Translations under genes and position numbers: made by a program
The notes under the pieces: generated by a model
The model's input: the letters and a program-made list of their open reading frames with translations, nothing else
What the model was told of the DNA's origin: nothing
The model's database searches: none
DNA from: Caenorhabditis elegans
Taxonomy: Eukaryota > Nematoda > Chromadorea > Rhabditida > Rhabditidae
NCBI RefSeq assembly: GCF_000002985.6
Contig: NC_003284.9
Span: forward strand, 12,772,001 to 12,836,000
Reading direction: 5' to 3'
DNA: 64,000 nt
Part shown: in pieces, positions 17,225-27,300 of the stretch
How the letters are laid out: each line of letters starts with the position of its first letter
Numbering within the stretch: the stretch's first letter is position 1

Positions 17225-18335
17225 TACTTTTAAACTTTATTATTTATTGTATAGAACATTTGAAATAAACTTTTGAGGATCATATATCAAACAAATTTTT
17301 AAAATTATTTTCGTTTGTAAATAATTTATATATAAAAACTAGGAAGCGCCATAAGGTGTAAAATTCAAATGTGCAACCACTGGTACCGATATGTGAATAT
17401 ACATATATAGATATAAACCTATATAGGTATATGTATAAACTATGTTCATGATTTGTACAATCTTTCGTGTCGGGAAAATTACCAAATTATTCGATTTTCA
17501 TTTCGAAGTATCATAGTGTAGATTTTAGAAATAATCTTTATAAGTTATTTTTGAAAAAGTAAACTATTTGATATAACTGCTGGCACAAAGGTATCACAAC
17601 ATATTTAAAAATAGTTTAATGACAACAATTTTCGAGATAAAAATCGAATTTCAAGAGCAAAGGAAAACGTCGTTTTTGAACACAAAAAAACAAAGAATAT
17701 AAGAACTTCTTGTTTAGAAATGCTTCACGTTTTTGCAGTGAGTACAACTTTCATACGACCCCGTTTATTTCTGAGTTTCAAATTTCATTTTTTTTTTTCA
17801 TTTTTTACAATTTTTTTCATTTTTTACAATGAAAACGGAAACTGCCGCATGTGGGGTAAACGTCGGAAAAACGACGATCGCCCAACTTTTATATAACTCA
17901 CCGGAGTTTACCACAAAAACTGCTAAATGTTTGAAAATTTCTCAAAACATTTTTTTGCAACGATTAAAAGTGTACTGTGCCGCAGTAACTGGATTACCGC
18001 TTTTTTTGATTCAACATTCTTAATTGCAAGTTTTAGTTAATTTTAACAAATTTTAAGTCTATACTTTCAAAATGCGCAGGAACGTTAGTCCAACTTTGAA
18101 GTTGTGTCGTTTTGCCGGAAAGCTTCAATAGTTCAAACACGTAATCATGTTTTCCCGTGATTAAGGCAATACGTATAATACCTCAAAATTTCAGCTTTCC
18201 AGGAATTGAATAAAAGTTACAATAACAGTCTAGAAAAACAAACTGAATAGCGAATAATTTGTTTTTTTTTTCTTTCCTGAAGTGGTTAATAAATAGTTTG
18301 TAAAATGATGGAATGCACATCATTTGTTAGCAACG
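17225..18335. other. Intergenic region between the two chemoreceptor genes
   Basis: It contains the 3' end of the upstream receptor gene, an AT-rich stretch with a dyad of TATA-like steps near 17395-17445, and a short direct repeat of a poly-T/CATTTTTTACAAT unit at about 17785-17830. A 64-codon ORF at 17829-18023 has no recognisable family. The 3' part presumably includes the promoter of the downstream receptor. Confidence 0.5.
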
Positions 18336-19751
18336 ATGGACAAACTCATAGTATCTCTTCAATATTCTGGATTTCTTGGTTCTATAGTTTTAAACGCTCT
18401 TCTTTTGCACCTTCTCTTTCACAAAGCAAGCAGCAGTTTTGGGAGATATAAAATTCTGATGATATCATTTTCGATATTTGCAATATTCTATTCAATTGTG
18501 GATGTTTTAACATTACCGGTAAGTTGGAAAATATAAAAGTTAAATGTAAAAATATTTACCATTTTTCCAAAACTGTTCCTCTAGAAAATCTAAAAAAAGT
18601 ACTGACGGAATTGGAGTTTTCCCGAAAATGAGAATTTTTGAAAAATTAATGAAAAAAAAACGTTAAAAAAATTAAATTTGAGAATTAGTTACAGGTCATA
18701 TTTGCAAAAGGAAGATCAATATGTGTTTGTTCAAATGGACCATTGAAATTATTCAGATCGATAGGTGTTCCATTGACAGGTATCTAAGTTTGGAAAAAAA
18801 AACAAATTTAAATTCAAACTTGAAATACGTTTTTTTTTTCATTGAAGCTGTCTACTGTGGTTCATTCGGACTATGTATTTCACTTCTGGCTCTACACTTC
18901 TTTTACAGATATATTGCAGTTTGCAAGTATGTTTTAAATAATCTAGTTGAAAATTTTGATTTTTATACTAGATACTTTTTTAGGCCAGAGAAAATGTATT
19001 ACTTTGATGAAAAACACATTTGTTACACTTTCGTTCTCTCAATATTTATATTCGTTGCTTGGACCATCACCACATATTTCCCAATGCTACCAGATGAAAT
19101 GAGAGAAGAATATTATAGCGATGTTCTGATGGATAACTTTCTCACAGATTCCCATGAAACATCATTTTTAGTAATGATGTATAAAGTATGAAATGAGCCA
19201 CTACCTATCTAATCATAAATATTCAGACACCTCCCGATCGCCCAGAACCGGTCGAGTGGATATATTCCCAATTGTTAGCATGTGGATTTATGTGTTTTCA
19301 AATGAGCACATGTAGTTTTGTGATGCTCTTCTGCGGTTACAAAGCTGTTGTACAGATGAAACATTCGGAAGTTCATATGAGTTCAAAAACTAGAAACTTG
19401 AGTCGACAATTAATGATGACGCTCGGTGCTCAAGTACCCGCTACACTAATTGATTTCTTAAATAATCAAAACTTTCAGACTCTTCTTCCATTCACCACTG
19501 TCTTTCTTCCTGTCGGTCTCATAATTGTGTTGCCTGTGTTTGGAATAGATGTTGGTGTTGCCGCAAATAAAACCGCTGCGTTTTTGGGAATATATCCCGC
19601 TCTTGATCCAATGATAGCAATTTTTCTAATTAAGGACTTTCGATATTTTGTCTTTTGCCGTTCAGAATCTTCGTATGTATCATCTGCACTTTCATTAACT
19701 TCACACCCTTCGAAAGTTTTCAAAATTGTGAAACGTAACAATGCAGCTTAA
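18336..19751 (+). CDS. STR-superfamily seven-transmembrane chemoreceptor (downstream paralogue)
   Basis: Second of two tandem chemoreceptor genes. Exons are 18336-18518, 18695-18779, 18848-18926, 18984-19185, 19227-19433 and 19479-19751, all phases joining, giving 342 residues. The ATG at 18336 (MDKLIVSLQYSGF) aligns with the paralogue's start; an in-frame TTG 12 nt upstream is not needed. Family features are GRYKILMISFSIFAIFYS, FFYRYIAVC, CGYKAVVQMK, and IYPALDPMIAIFLIKDFR near the C-terminus. The last intron (19434-19478, 45 nt) is in frame and stop-free, so unspliced reading would insert 15 residues. AATAAA at 19750-19755 overlaps the stop codon, giving a very short 3' UTR. An MITE-like element starts 85 bp downstream. 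Confidence 0.9.
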
Positions 19752-19837
19752 TAAATATCTTTGTTTTATGTGAACGTAGTTTAAAATTTTTTTCATGAGC
19801 TAGAAAAGGAAGAAGTTTTTTTAAAATAAGAATAATA

Positions 19838-20308
19838 CCGTATATCCTCTATTAGAAAGGCGTGCAAAACTAATTTCCGGACACCTGATTGATTTGATGC
19901 AAAACTAATAGAGGGTGCAAAAGTAATAGAGGGTGCAAAACTAATTTTCAAACAGGTTTTTTTTCAAGCTTCCCATTAAGTTATGGCAAATATCATCAAT
20001 TTCAGTAACACCTTATGAACCACAATGGTCGAATTGTAAGGCTGATACGCAAAAACTGTCCAAGTTGACTCATATTTTGCCGATTTTGACTTGTTATACC
20101 TCTCTGTAAGAATTTTCCTGATTTGTAAAACGATTTTATAATGCAAATTTTGAATTCCTAAAAATAGGGAACAAATGAAGGGGTGCAAAACTATTAGAGA
20201 TGCGAACTAATAGAGAGTGCAAAACTAATTTTCGATGAGTGATTTTAGATGCAAAACTAATAGAGGTGCAAAACTAATAAAGGCGCCTTACTAATGGAGA
20301 ATATACGG
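19838..20308. mobile_element. MITE-like element, copy 1 (471 bp, TA-flanked)
   Basis: The element begins CCGTATATCCTCTATTAG and ends with the approximate reverse complement (CTAATGGAGAATATACGG), flanked on both sides by TA, as in Tc1/mariner-type insertions. Inside are clustered copies of a GCAAAACTAATAGAGG-type unit near both ends, leaving a unique-looking core. It has no coding capacity. A closely related 409-bp copy in the same orientation lies at 63372-63780. It sits between the receptor and ABF genes. The terminal repeats and the second copy are seen directly; transposase assignment is inferred from the TA target site. Confidence 0.8.
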
Positions 20309-20819
20309 TAAATGAAGATTTATTATTAAAACCCAGGTCATGATGATTCGAACCAGTACGAAAGGTGTTCTTGCGTGGAAAAAACAGTTTGAATTCAAGA
20401 AATGGTTTCTTGGTTTCAATATCGAACTGCTGCACATAGAATCCATTTTTAACTCAATCTCATTTATTACATATATAATTTGTTCCTGTGGGCCTATCAA
20501 CAAAACTTTTTTAATGACTAACTTACTGTCATAATTAAATAATCCATTTCACAACTCTGGTCCCTTTTTTAAAGTAAACTAGGTACTGCTGCGCAAACAC
20601 TCTTTGTCCGATTTTCGTTATTTTTAAGAGACTTGTGAGCAATTTAAAAGCTAAACGATCACAGTGTTAGTGGTTAAATATTGAACTTCCTATCGCGAAA
20701 AGTGGAGCAAAACAAAGAGATGAGTCAGGACCGAGCCACTGCCACTATTGTCACAAAATCTGTAGGTCAAACTGATATTGCGAACTCTAACTCCCTATTT
20801 ACTCTGAAACAGAGAGCAG

Positions 20820-20826
20820 TATATAA
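20820..20826 (+). promoter_or_regulatory. TATA box of the first ABF gene
   Basis: TATATAA lies 23 nt upstream of the ATG at 20849. The sister ABF gene also has a TATA motif close to its ATG, so a conserved core promoter with a very short 5' leader is likely. Function is inferred from position. Confidence 0.55.
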
Positions 20827-20848
20827 CGGTTAAAACATAGAGGAAGAG

Positions 20849-21307
20849 ATGCCAAAAACAAAAATGAACTATAACTTTTTGCTGCTTTCCGCCTGTATCA
20901 TTTTTCTGATTCCTGAAAAATCTGAAAGTATTTGTGTAACACGAAGAACCGACTGGGGGCAGTTTGGATCGTTTTTCACCGATCCTCTTTGTGATGTTTG
21001 GTGCAGGATTCGAGTGAGTTTTATTCCCCCGATTTTTTATTTTTAGACAACTTTAATTGCTATTTAGAGATGCGGAAAAGGCCAATGCAGAGAAGACCCA
21101 GCGACGTCAAACACAGCTAATTGCGTTTGCGAGAAGTGTTATAGAGATGACGACGGAAACGTTATCTTCCCAGATAATGATGGTTTCCAACAATCGCGTC
21201 TGAACTTTGATAATAGCCCCACATCGTCGTCGCCTTGGACAATGAATCAACGCAATGAGGACGATTTATATCCAAGCCAGGACCGATACGACACTGATCG
21301 GAACTGA
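20849..21307 (+). CDS. ABF-type (CS-alpha-beta) secreted antimicrobial-peptide-like protein with acidic tail, 2 exons
   Basis: Exons 20849-21013 and 21068-21307 join in phase 0 to give 134 residues. Residues 1-27 form a signal peptide (LLLSACIIFLIPEKSES). The mature part has eight cysteines at 29, 48, 52, 57, 62, 74, 76 and 79, spaced C-x18-C-x3-C-x4-C-x4-C-x11-C-x-C-x2-C, the ASABF/ABF pattern of nematode defensin-like peptides that act extracellularly against microbes. Unlike short ABFs it carries a tail of about 55 residues rich in Asp, Asn and Ser (RDDDGNVIFPDNDG...). AATAAA is at about 21364. The neighbouring gene at 22177 is a tandem paralogue. This is probably one of the annotated abf genes (abf-5 is the one I associate with this locus), but I cannot fix the number from sequence. 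Confidence 0.88.
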
Positions 21308-21411
21308 TACACTTTATGTACACTGATCAACATGTGACCAACATACAAATTGTATTGATTGATTAATAAAGCTTTTATTGCCTGATAACACAAGTTTTAA
21401 TGCCAAAAATG

Positions 21412-21474
21412 AAAAAAAAACATATTGGAATGCAAGACAAAGAAGTGTTTTGTATTCCAATATGTGTTTTTTTT
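21412..21474. repeat. 63-nt near-perfect hairpin downstream of the first ABF gene
   Basis: The arms (21412-21438 and 21446-21474) pair through A-tract, CATATTGGAAT and CAAGACA segments with about two mismatches, leaving a 7-nt loop. It lies about 100 nt past the ABF stop codon, just beyond the poly(A) signal. It may be a short fold-back repeat or a transcript-end structure; the low-complexity stem makes a microRNA precursor less likely. Confidence 0.6.
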
Positions 21475-22130
21475 AATGAAACTTTGTTCGTTCTCTAAGG
21501 ACTTAATTTTGTCCAGAATAGCTCTCAGGAGGTAGATGTTTGCATGTCACTACAATTTTGGGTTTTTTCCGGGAAAAAAATTTCCGAATTTGGTTTTGCA
21601 TAAACCCTAACTGAATCAAAAAATGATGCATCCTATTGCTTTCTGAACTTGAAAAATATTGAACACAGCCAATTTGAAATTGATATAAGTATTTTTTTGG
21701 TTCACGTAAATCTCCAACGTAATCAATTCTGCCACAAAATTCTCTTCACGCATCGTAACCTTTTACTTTGTGCCAACGAAAAAATAATCCCGAGTCAAAT
21801 GTTTCCCATGTCACAAACATGTTTTGTTGAACGTCATTATTCAAACAAAACCATATTTTCAGAGTCACTGAACTTTGTCCGAGATGTGAATTAAAAAAAA
21901 AAAGGAAACACATTCAAGGTGCTGAGAAAGAGTTGGCAAACAAAATTAGGCTCCCTCTGAGTGTCCGCGCAAATATTGGTGAGGCAATGGGATTGTCAAC
22001 ACATTTTTTGTTTAACTCGGAAAAGAATTTGAAATAAACTGAGAAAAAGTGGGAGGTGTTTAACAGACTTTACCTAAAAATCTCAAATTTCTTTTTGTAC
22101 ATTAGAGTTAGCCACATGTTTCAATAAGTA
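21475..22130. other. Intergenic region between the two ABF genes
   Basis: No convincing gene. An 81-codon plus-strand ORF at 21649-21894 starts with TTG and has no family features. The 3' part presumably holds the promoter of the second ABF gene. Confidence 0.5.
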
Positions 22131-22138
22131 TATATAAA
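22131..22138 (+). promoter_or_regulatory. TATA box of the second ABF gene
   Basis: TATATAAA lies 38-45 nt upstream of the ATG at 22177, matching the arrangement of the sister gene. Function is inferred from position. Confidence 0.55.
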
Positions 22139-22176
22139 CCTCTGGTAACATACATGAGTAACAGTTTTCTTCTACA

Positions 22177-22815
22177 ATGTTTAGAAAATTAATCATTGCT
22201 ACTTTCGTATTGAGTTTGTGCGATTTAGCAAATTCTGTAACCATATGTTCATCTAGCAGTCTGTTATCCACATTTACAGATCCACTATGCACATCTTGGT
22301 GTAAAGTTAGAGTAAGTGGTGCCTACAATACAAAACAAAAAAATAGTAAGCCAAGCTTTCAGTTTTGCTCGTCTGGATCCTGTCGTAGCGTGATGAGTGG
22401 TAGCGACCCAACATGTGAATGCGAATCGTGTGGTTTTGGAAGTTGGTTCGGTTCATCAAGCGATTCGAACAGCAATCAGCCAGTCAGCGGACAGTATTAT
22501 GCTGGTGGATCCGGCGGAGAAATGGCCACACCCAACTATGGAAACAATAATGGGTATAATAATGGGTACAACAACGGTAACAATATGAGATACAACGATA
22601 ATAATGGATACAACACCAATAATGGTTACCGTGGTCAACCAACTCCAGGATATGGAAATAGCAACAGTAATTTCAACTCGAATCAACAATACTCTTATCA
22701 GCAGTATTATAACAATAGAAATAATCAATATGGAAATTCGGGATACGGAAATGCAGGACAAGCAGGACAAACCGGATATCCATCTGGGTATCAGAATTTG
22801 AAGAAAAAACGTTAA
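22177..22815 (+). CDS. ABF-type (CS-alpha-beta) secreted peptide with long Asn/Gly/Tyr-rich tail, 2 exons
   Basis: Although 22177-22815 is one open frame, a 51-nt intron at 22312-22362 (GTAAGT...CTTTCAG) should be removed: its position and phase match the sister gene exactly (WCKVR|FCSSGSC versus WCRIR|RCGKGQC). The spliced product is 195 residues. Residues 1-20 are a signal peptide. Cysteines at 24, 38, 42, 47, 52, 63, 65 and 68 give C-x13-C-x3-C-x4-C-x4-C-x10-C-x-C-x2-C, the ABF pattern. After residue 70 comes a low-complexity tail of about 125 residues dominated by Asn, Gly, Tyr, Ser and Gln (NNGYNNGYNNGNN) ending LKKKR. That tail is far longer than in typical ABFs and resembles glycine/tyrosine-rich secreted peptides or prion-like sequence. 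AATAAA motifs lie near 22823 and 22848. Confidence 0.88.
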   Translation: MFRKLIIATFVLSLCDLANSVTICSSSSLLSTFTDPLCTSWCKVRVSGAYNTKQKNSKPSFQFCSSGSCRSVMSGSDPTCECESCGFGSWFGSSSDSNSNQPVSGQYYAGGSGGEMATPNYGNNNGYNNGYNNGNNMRYNDNNGYNTNNGYRGQPTPGYGNSNSNFNSNQQYSYQQYYNNRNNQYGNSGYGNAGQAGQTGYPSGYQNLKKKR

Positions 22816-23199
22816 AATTTGTGAATAAATTAACATTGTTTTTCGATAATAAAGCTATCTATAAAGCTCTGTTTATTTTGAACATCATATGCGTGCAATC
22901 CTTAAATCAAGTATGTTTTATCAAGCCTGTAAATAGAAAATATGATACGTTTTGTTGCAATAAAAAACAGTAAAAAATAAGTAGAGCTAAATTTATATTG
23001 TACTTCACGTTTCATTTATTATGTTTAATCCAGTTTCCTTTAAAAAACGTTTGCCAATTCTCATATCTAATATTGAAGTTTAACAAGTAAAACTCTTTAG
23101 ACATTTATTCCAATAATTTTTGATCACTCTATGACAATTGCTCCCCAATACATTTAGACCGAACAACGTTTTCTAAAGTATTGTAATTACCAAAATGCA

Positions 23200-24309
23200 C
23201 ATTGAACTTTTTGAAATCTTTATTAAAATGTGTTTCATTTGAATGCAACGGGAGGAAAGAGGATGAGAAAAATGAATGTGTACACACGAAAAGCAACCGC
23301 TGACTGATTGAGAATCAGAACAAGAAGCGTCCAAATAACGTGGAAATTGAATGAGAATAAACAAGGAAGCTAGCTGGAATTTCTAAGAATGAGTTGTTCT
23401 TCTTTTCTGGTTGTGGTGGGTATAATTTTGAATTTGAAAAATAAATATAAATAGTTGAAAATGAAAAACAGTCCTGAAAAGTGTGGGGATGGAAGAAACA
23501 ATTTTCGTAATTGTAAATTAGAATTGAAATTGCTATATTAGGTAGAGATGAGTTGGAAGAGTTGAATTGCAAAGAGGGGTGTGAAAGGAATACTGTATTG
23601 TTTGGTAACAGGTGGAGTGAAGGAATTATGGCATTTTACCAAAAAATCTTGCAGTGTGGGCTTTTCAAATAGTATATGTTCACTAGAATTTACATTGAAA
23701 ATTAGAAAAAAAACAAACTGAGGAGCAGCTACCATAAAACCAAAAATACATGAAGTCGGCGGAAAAATGAAGAAAATTGTGACACAGGGAGAAAATTTGT
23801 CGGGTAAAAGCAACGAACTAGATCACAGCATAATTGGGGAAAATTGTCACTAAGTGTAAGAAAAAGGTGCACAGACTGAAACGTGTAACTGTGATCAAAG
23901 ATGTTAAAATTGCGGAAATTTGATGCCTCTGAGGCTCTGACAGAAAAAAAATATATATTGAGAAAAAAATGGGTGCATGGATGAGGAGTGAAATTCAATA
24001 TATGCATAAAATATGGAGTATAAAAGTATTCAAAAATATATAGAAACTGATGACAAGACGAAGGAAATGACCGGGAAATAGAACAACTACGTTGATTTGG
24101 TGCACAGGGCTCGACTAGCAAGATGGCTACAAGCTAAAATTTGGGGGCAAGTGGCAATGTGAAGAGCACAAAAAGTGCATAAGATTTGCTGAGAAAACAG
24201 AAAAAAAATAAAAGCATGAGAGATGAAATGGTAAAGCTAGAGACAGGGGTGTGCTTTTGAAAATGACGTAAAAAAGGTGATTGGAAAAAAGTAATGGCCC
24301 AGAGTAGAA
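23200..24309 (-). other. Probable 3' UTR of gei-3
   Basis: Downstream of the gei-3 stop codon (24310-24312) about 1.1 kb lacks exons. A minus-strand AATAAA (plus 23219-23224) is the best poly(A) signal. The transcribed strand is pyrimidine-rich, which produces long meaningless open frames. The 3' end is inferred, not proven. Confidence 0.55.
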
Positions 24310-27300
24310 TCAGACGATGATATCAATGAGTTCGGTGGATGACGAGAAGCTGGAGGTCGGTAGCTTGTTTTCATGAGGGTATTTGTCGTAGAGCGCGCTA
24401 ATTATGTTTTCGATGGCTGAAATTTGAAAAGTTATTATTGTTTCTAACTGGGTGGTTCTAACTCACTTGGTTTGTAGCTTGGCTCAGCTTCACTGCCAGT
24501 TGACATTCTTCTTTGGCGTACTTCTCGGATTTTTAGAATCAGAGCATTTCTGGTAGGGAACACTTCTTTGTGGAGCTCTTGGAACTCGTTGATAGTGTGA
24601 TCTGAAATTTTGCATAGTTTTTATATGTTTCACGTTTAGAATTGTATACTATTTGGGAAGAGTCCTTGATCATCCAAAAACGTGGCTACCAGCCTTCTGC
24701 GTTCTTCCAGCAATTTCTTGATCGAAGATCTTTCGCCAAACATTGGAGTTGTCTGCCCAGACATCATAGGAGTCATTGGAGTACAAGCGGATTGTGGCGT
24801 CACATTGTCTCTTGATAAGAATTGTTGGTCTGGATTGAAGTTCGCTCCAAAAAAGATGGATTGGTCTTGACCCGGAGTCTTGAATGGAGTCGGCAAATTC
24901 GGCGAGGCCGGAATCTCGTTGTAAATCTGAAAAGAAAAGGAAATTCGAACTTTGAGATAGACGCTGTCAAATTTTTGATTACAGAAACTAGGCAATAAAT
25001 GTTCTTCTTATCTTCTGATTTCCGATCAATTTATCACTCACACAACGGGTTCTCTTAATTTTCCTGATCTCCTTCCACTCTCTATCTCTCACTATCTCTA
25101 ACACACACTCACCTTAGGCGTAAATTCCGGAAGCTGTGCGAATTTCTCGGTGAACCCAACTCTTGCAAGAAGTCTAAAATTATAAGAATTGATGTCAACT
25201 TTATTACCCACTCGAAAACTTACTTATCCATTTGCTCGTCATTTCTTTTGAACAATTTAGCAGAAACAGTAACGTCGGTGTCGATTTCACGCAATGGACG
25301 CTTATTACCTTAAAAGAAATTTTTTGAAATTTTATACAAAATATGATTTAAGGAAAAAAGTTTTTTAAAAATCTTACGTCTTATTCCAAGTTGTGCAGGA
25401 GTTGGTTGAAGTACAAACTGCTGAGTTGGCGCCAAAAATTGAGCTGTCGGAATTATGGTTGGACGTACAACATTTGGCGATGGCAACGGCGTCTCTCCAG
25501 GCTCAATTTTTATTTGATCCAAAAAGCTCACGCTCTCCAACTTTTCTTGAAGCTGAGGTAACATACTGGCAGTCTCTGGGAACGACATCTGAAATTCGGC
25601 AAATCAAATAAACGAAAAATTACAAGATAAGGAGGAGATGAGGAGGAAACATGGTTAGTGATCAAGAGAAAAATCACAAGAATACACTTGGACACCATAC
25701 GATTTATTGCCGATCACCGCAAGATGTTTTTATTTTTATTTCTTGAGACAGAGATCAGTGAGAGCTTCTGCCGATATGTTCTACATTGCAGATATGAGAA
25801 ATAAGAAATGAGAGATCCGTAAGAAATAGAGAACCATTTATTCACGTGATCAGCTTGATTTTGAACTTGAGCTTTGAAAAAGCATCGCCGAAAAAATGAT
25901 GAGCCGGTCGGTGGGAGAGAAATGAGCCAGTACACTAGCACACCAAGGCACTGACATAATGTTTGTTAGCTATCACGTTCCATCGAAAAACAAAACAATG
26001 AAAGAGGATCGAACAAAAAACGGAAACGAGCCATGAATTTGAAATATTTAAAACTTATTTCATTCATTAAAGTTCATTGGAGGTCTCTAGAGATTGAGTA
26101 GATTACATAGAAATGGATTGAGAGAAAGGTTCACGTTTCTTTTCTTTTTTTCGCTGCAAAAAAACGAAGAGTAGGGGGTTGGCCGGAACAATTGGCCCTT
26201 TCCTTTCTGGCAGGAACTGCACTTGTCTTGACAATTCTCTCTTCTCAAAATGGCGCAGTGCTACGGTAGGCGGAAATAGGCGGTACCACCAATGTGTCTG
26301 ATGATAGTGGTATACATGTACACATCAATTCCCGCTAAATTGATGATGAGAGGAATGGAGGAAGGAGAAGAGTTAGGACAAAATGAAATGAAATAAAATT
26401 GAATGGTTTGTAATAATTCACTCAAAGTTCGGAATGTTAATGGGATAGAATTGACAAGAAGTGATAAGAAATGATAAGCTTCGCAAGGGAACATTTGGAG
26501 AAAACCGTACCTTCATGGCCGCCATCGTGGTCGCTGGGGCACCTAGGGGAGTGGTGACAGTGTCCGCCGACGAGAAACCACCAATGATGGAGGAGATTGT
26601 GGGGTTCTGAAAAAAGGAAACATTGTCTTCCAACAGTTGTCTTGGTTCAATTTAGTTGCCAATTAATATCAAGGTCTCTCACTAATTCGATGCAACATGT
26701 ATCTAATCAAGTCTCTCTTTTCCTCCCCCTCTGCATTCTTTTTTTCCGGTGACGTCCGCATCATCAACATCTGCATTATCAAAACACTCGTCAAACTAAC
26801 CAGAACGCGGAATGCGGACGCAGTAGGCAAGAAGAATGAGGATATGTCGGTATTGTACATGGGCAGTATTTGGCGACACGGTGTTGACGAATTGACCAGT
26901 GTACTTATCATTGCCGGGTTGAAGGTGGGGTACACCTGAAATAAAAAAGAACCGGGTTACTGTACGTTGTTTTGGTCTTAAATTAGAAATAGCAGGAGGA
27001 GGACGTATTCATTTGGTTATTGGTTTGGTGTTTAGTCAATTGTGTTGGCAATATCAAGTGTTTAGCAATTTTCGCTTCAATTAATGAAAGTGAAATACCT
27101 GTTTTCTTTCAAATTTTGCAGTCACCTACCCCAGCTGTTCCTTGTTTCAAGCTCTCAAAATCAAATTGGAATGATGGTGTAGCCGACGACAATGCTGGTG
27201 AACTGGTGATACTTGCAGTGTTCATTGAAATTGCAGACAAACTTGGACTCATCAAAGGTAGGCCTGGGAAATCAAATGACGATGTGGAAGATTGCGTTGA

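Noticed and set aside
17829..18023. 64-codon ORF with a P-loop-like GVNVGKTT
   Set aside because: Spacing is G-x3-GKT, one residue short of a Walker A motif; no other NTPase feature and no splice or homology support.
20335..20360. Minus-strand tRNA B-box-like GGTTCGAATC
   Set aside because: Upstream minus-strand sequence has no A-box and cannot form the cloverleaf arms.
23538..24121. Overlapping 91- and 130-codon minus-strand ORFs
   Set aside because: They lie downstream of the gei-3 stop codon in its probable pyrimidine-rich 3' UTR.
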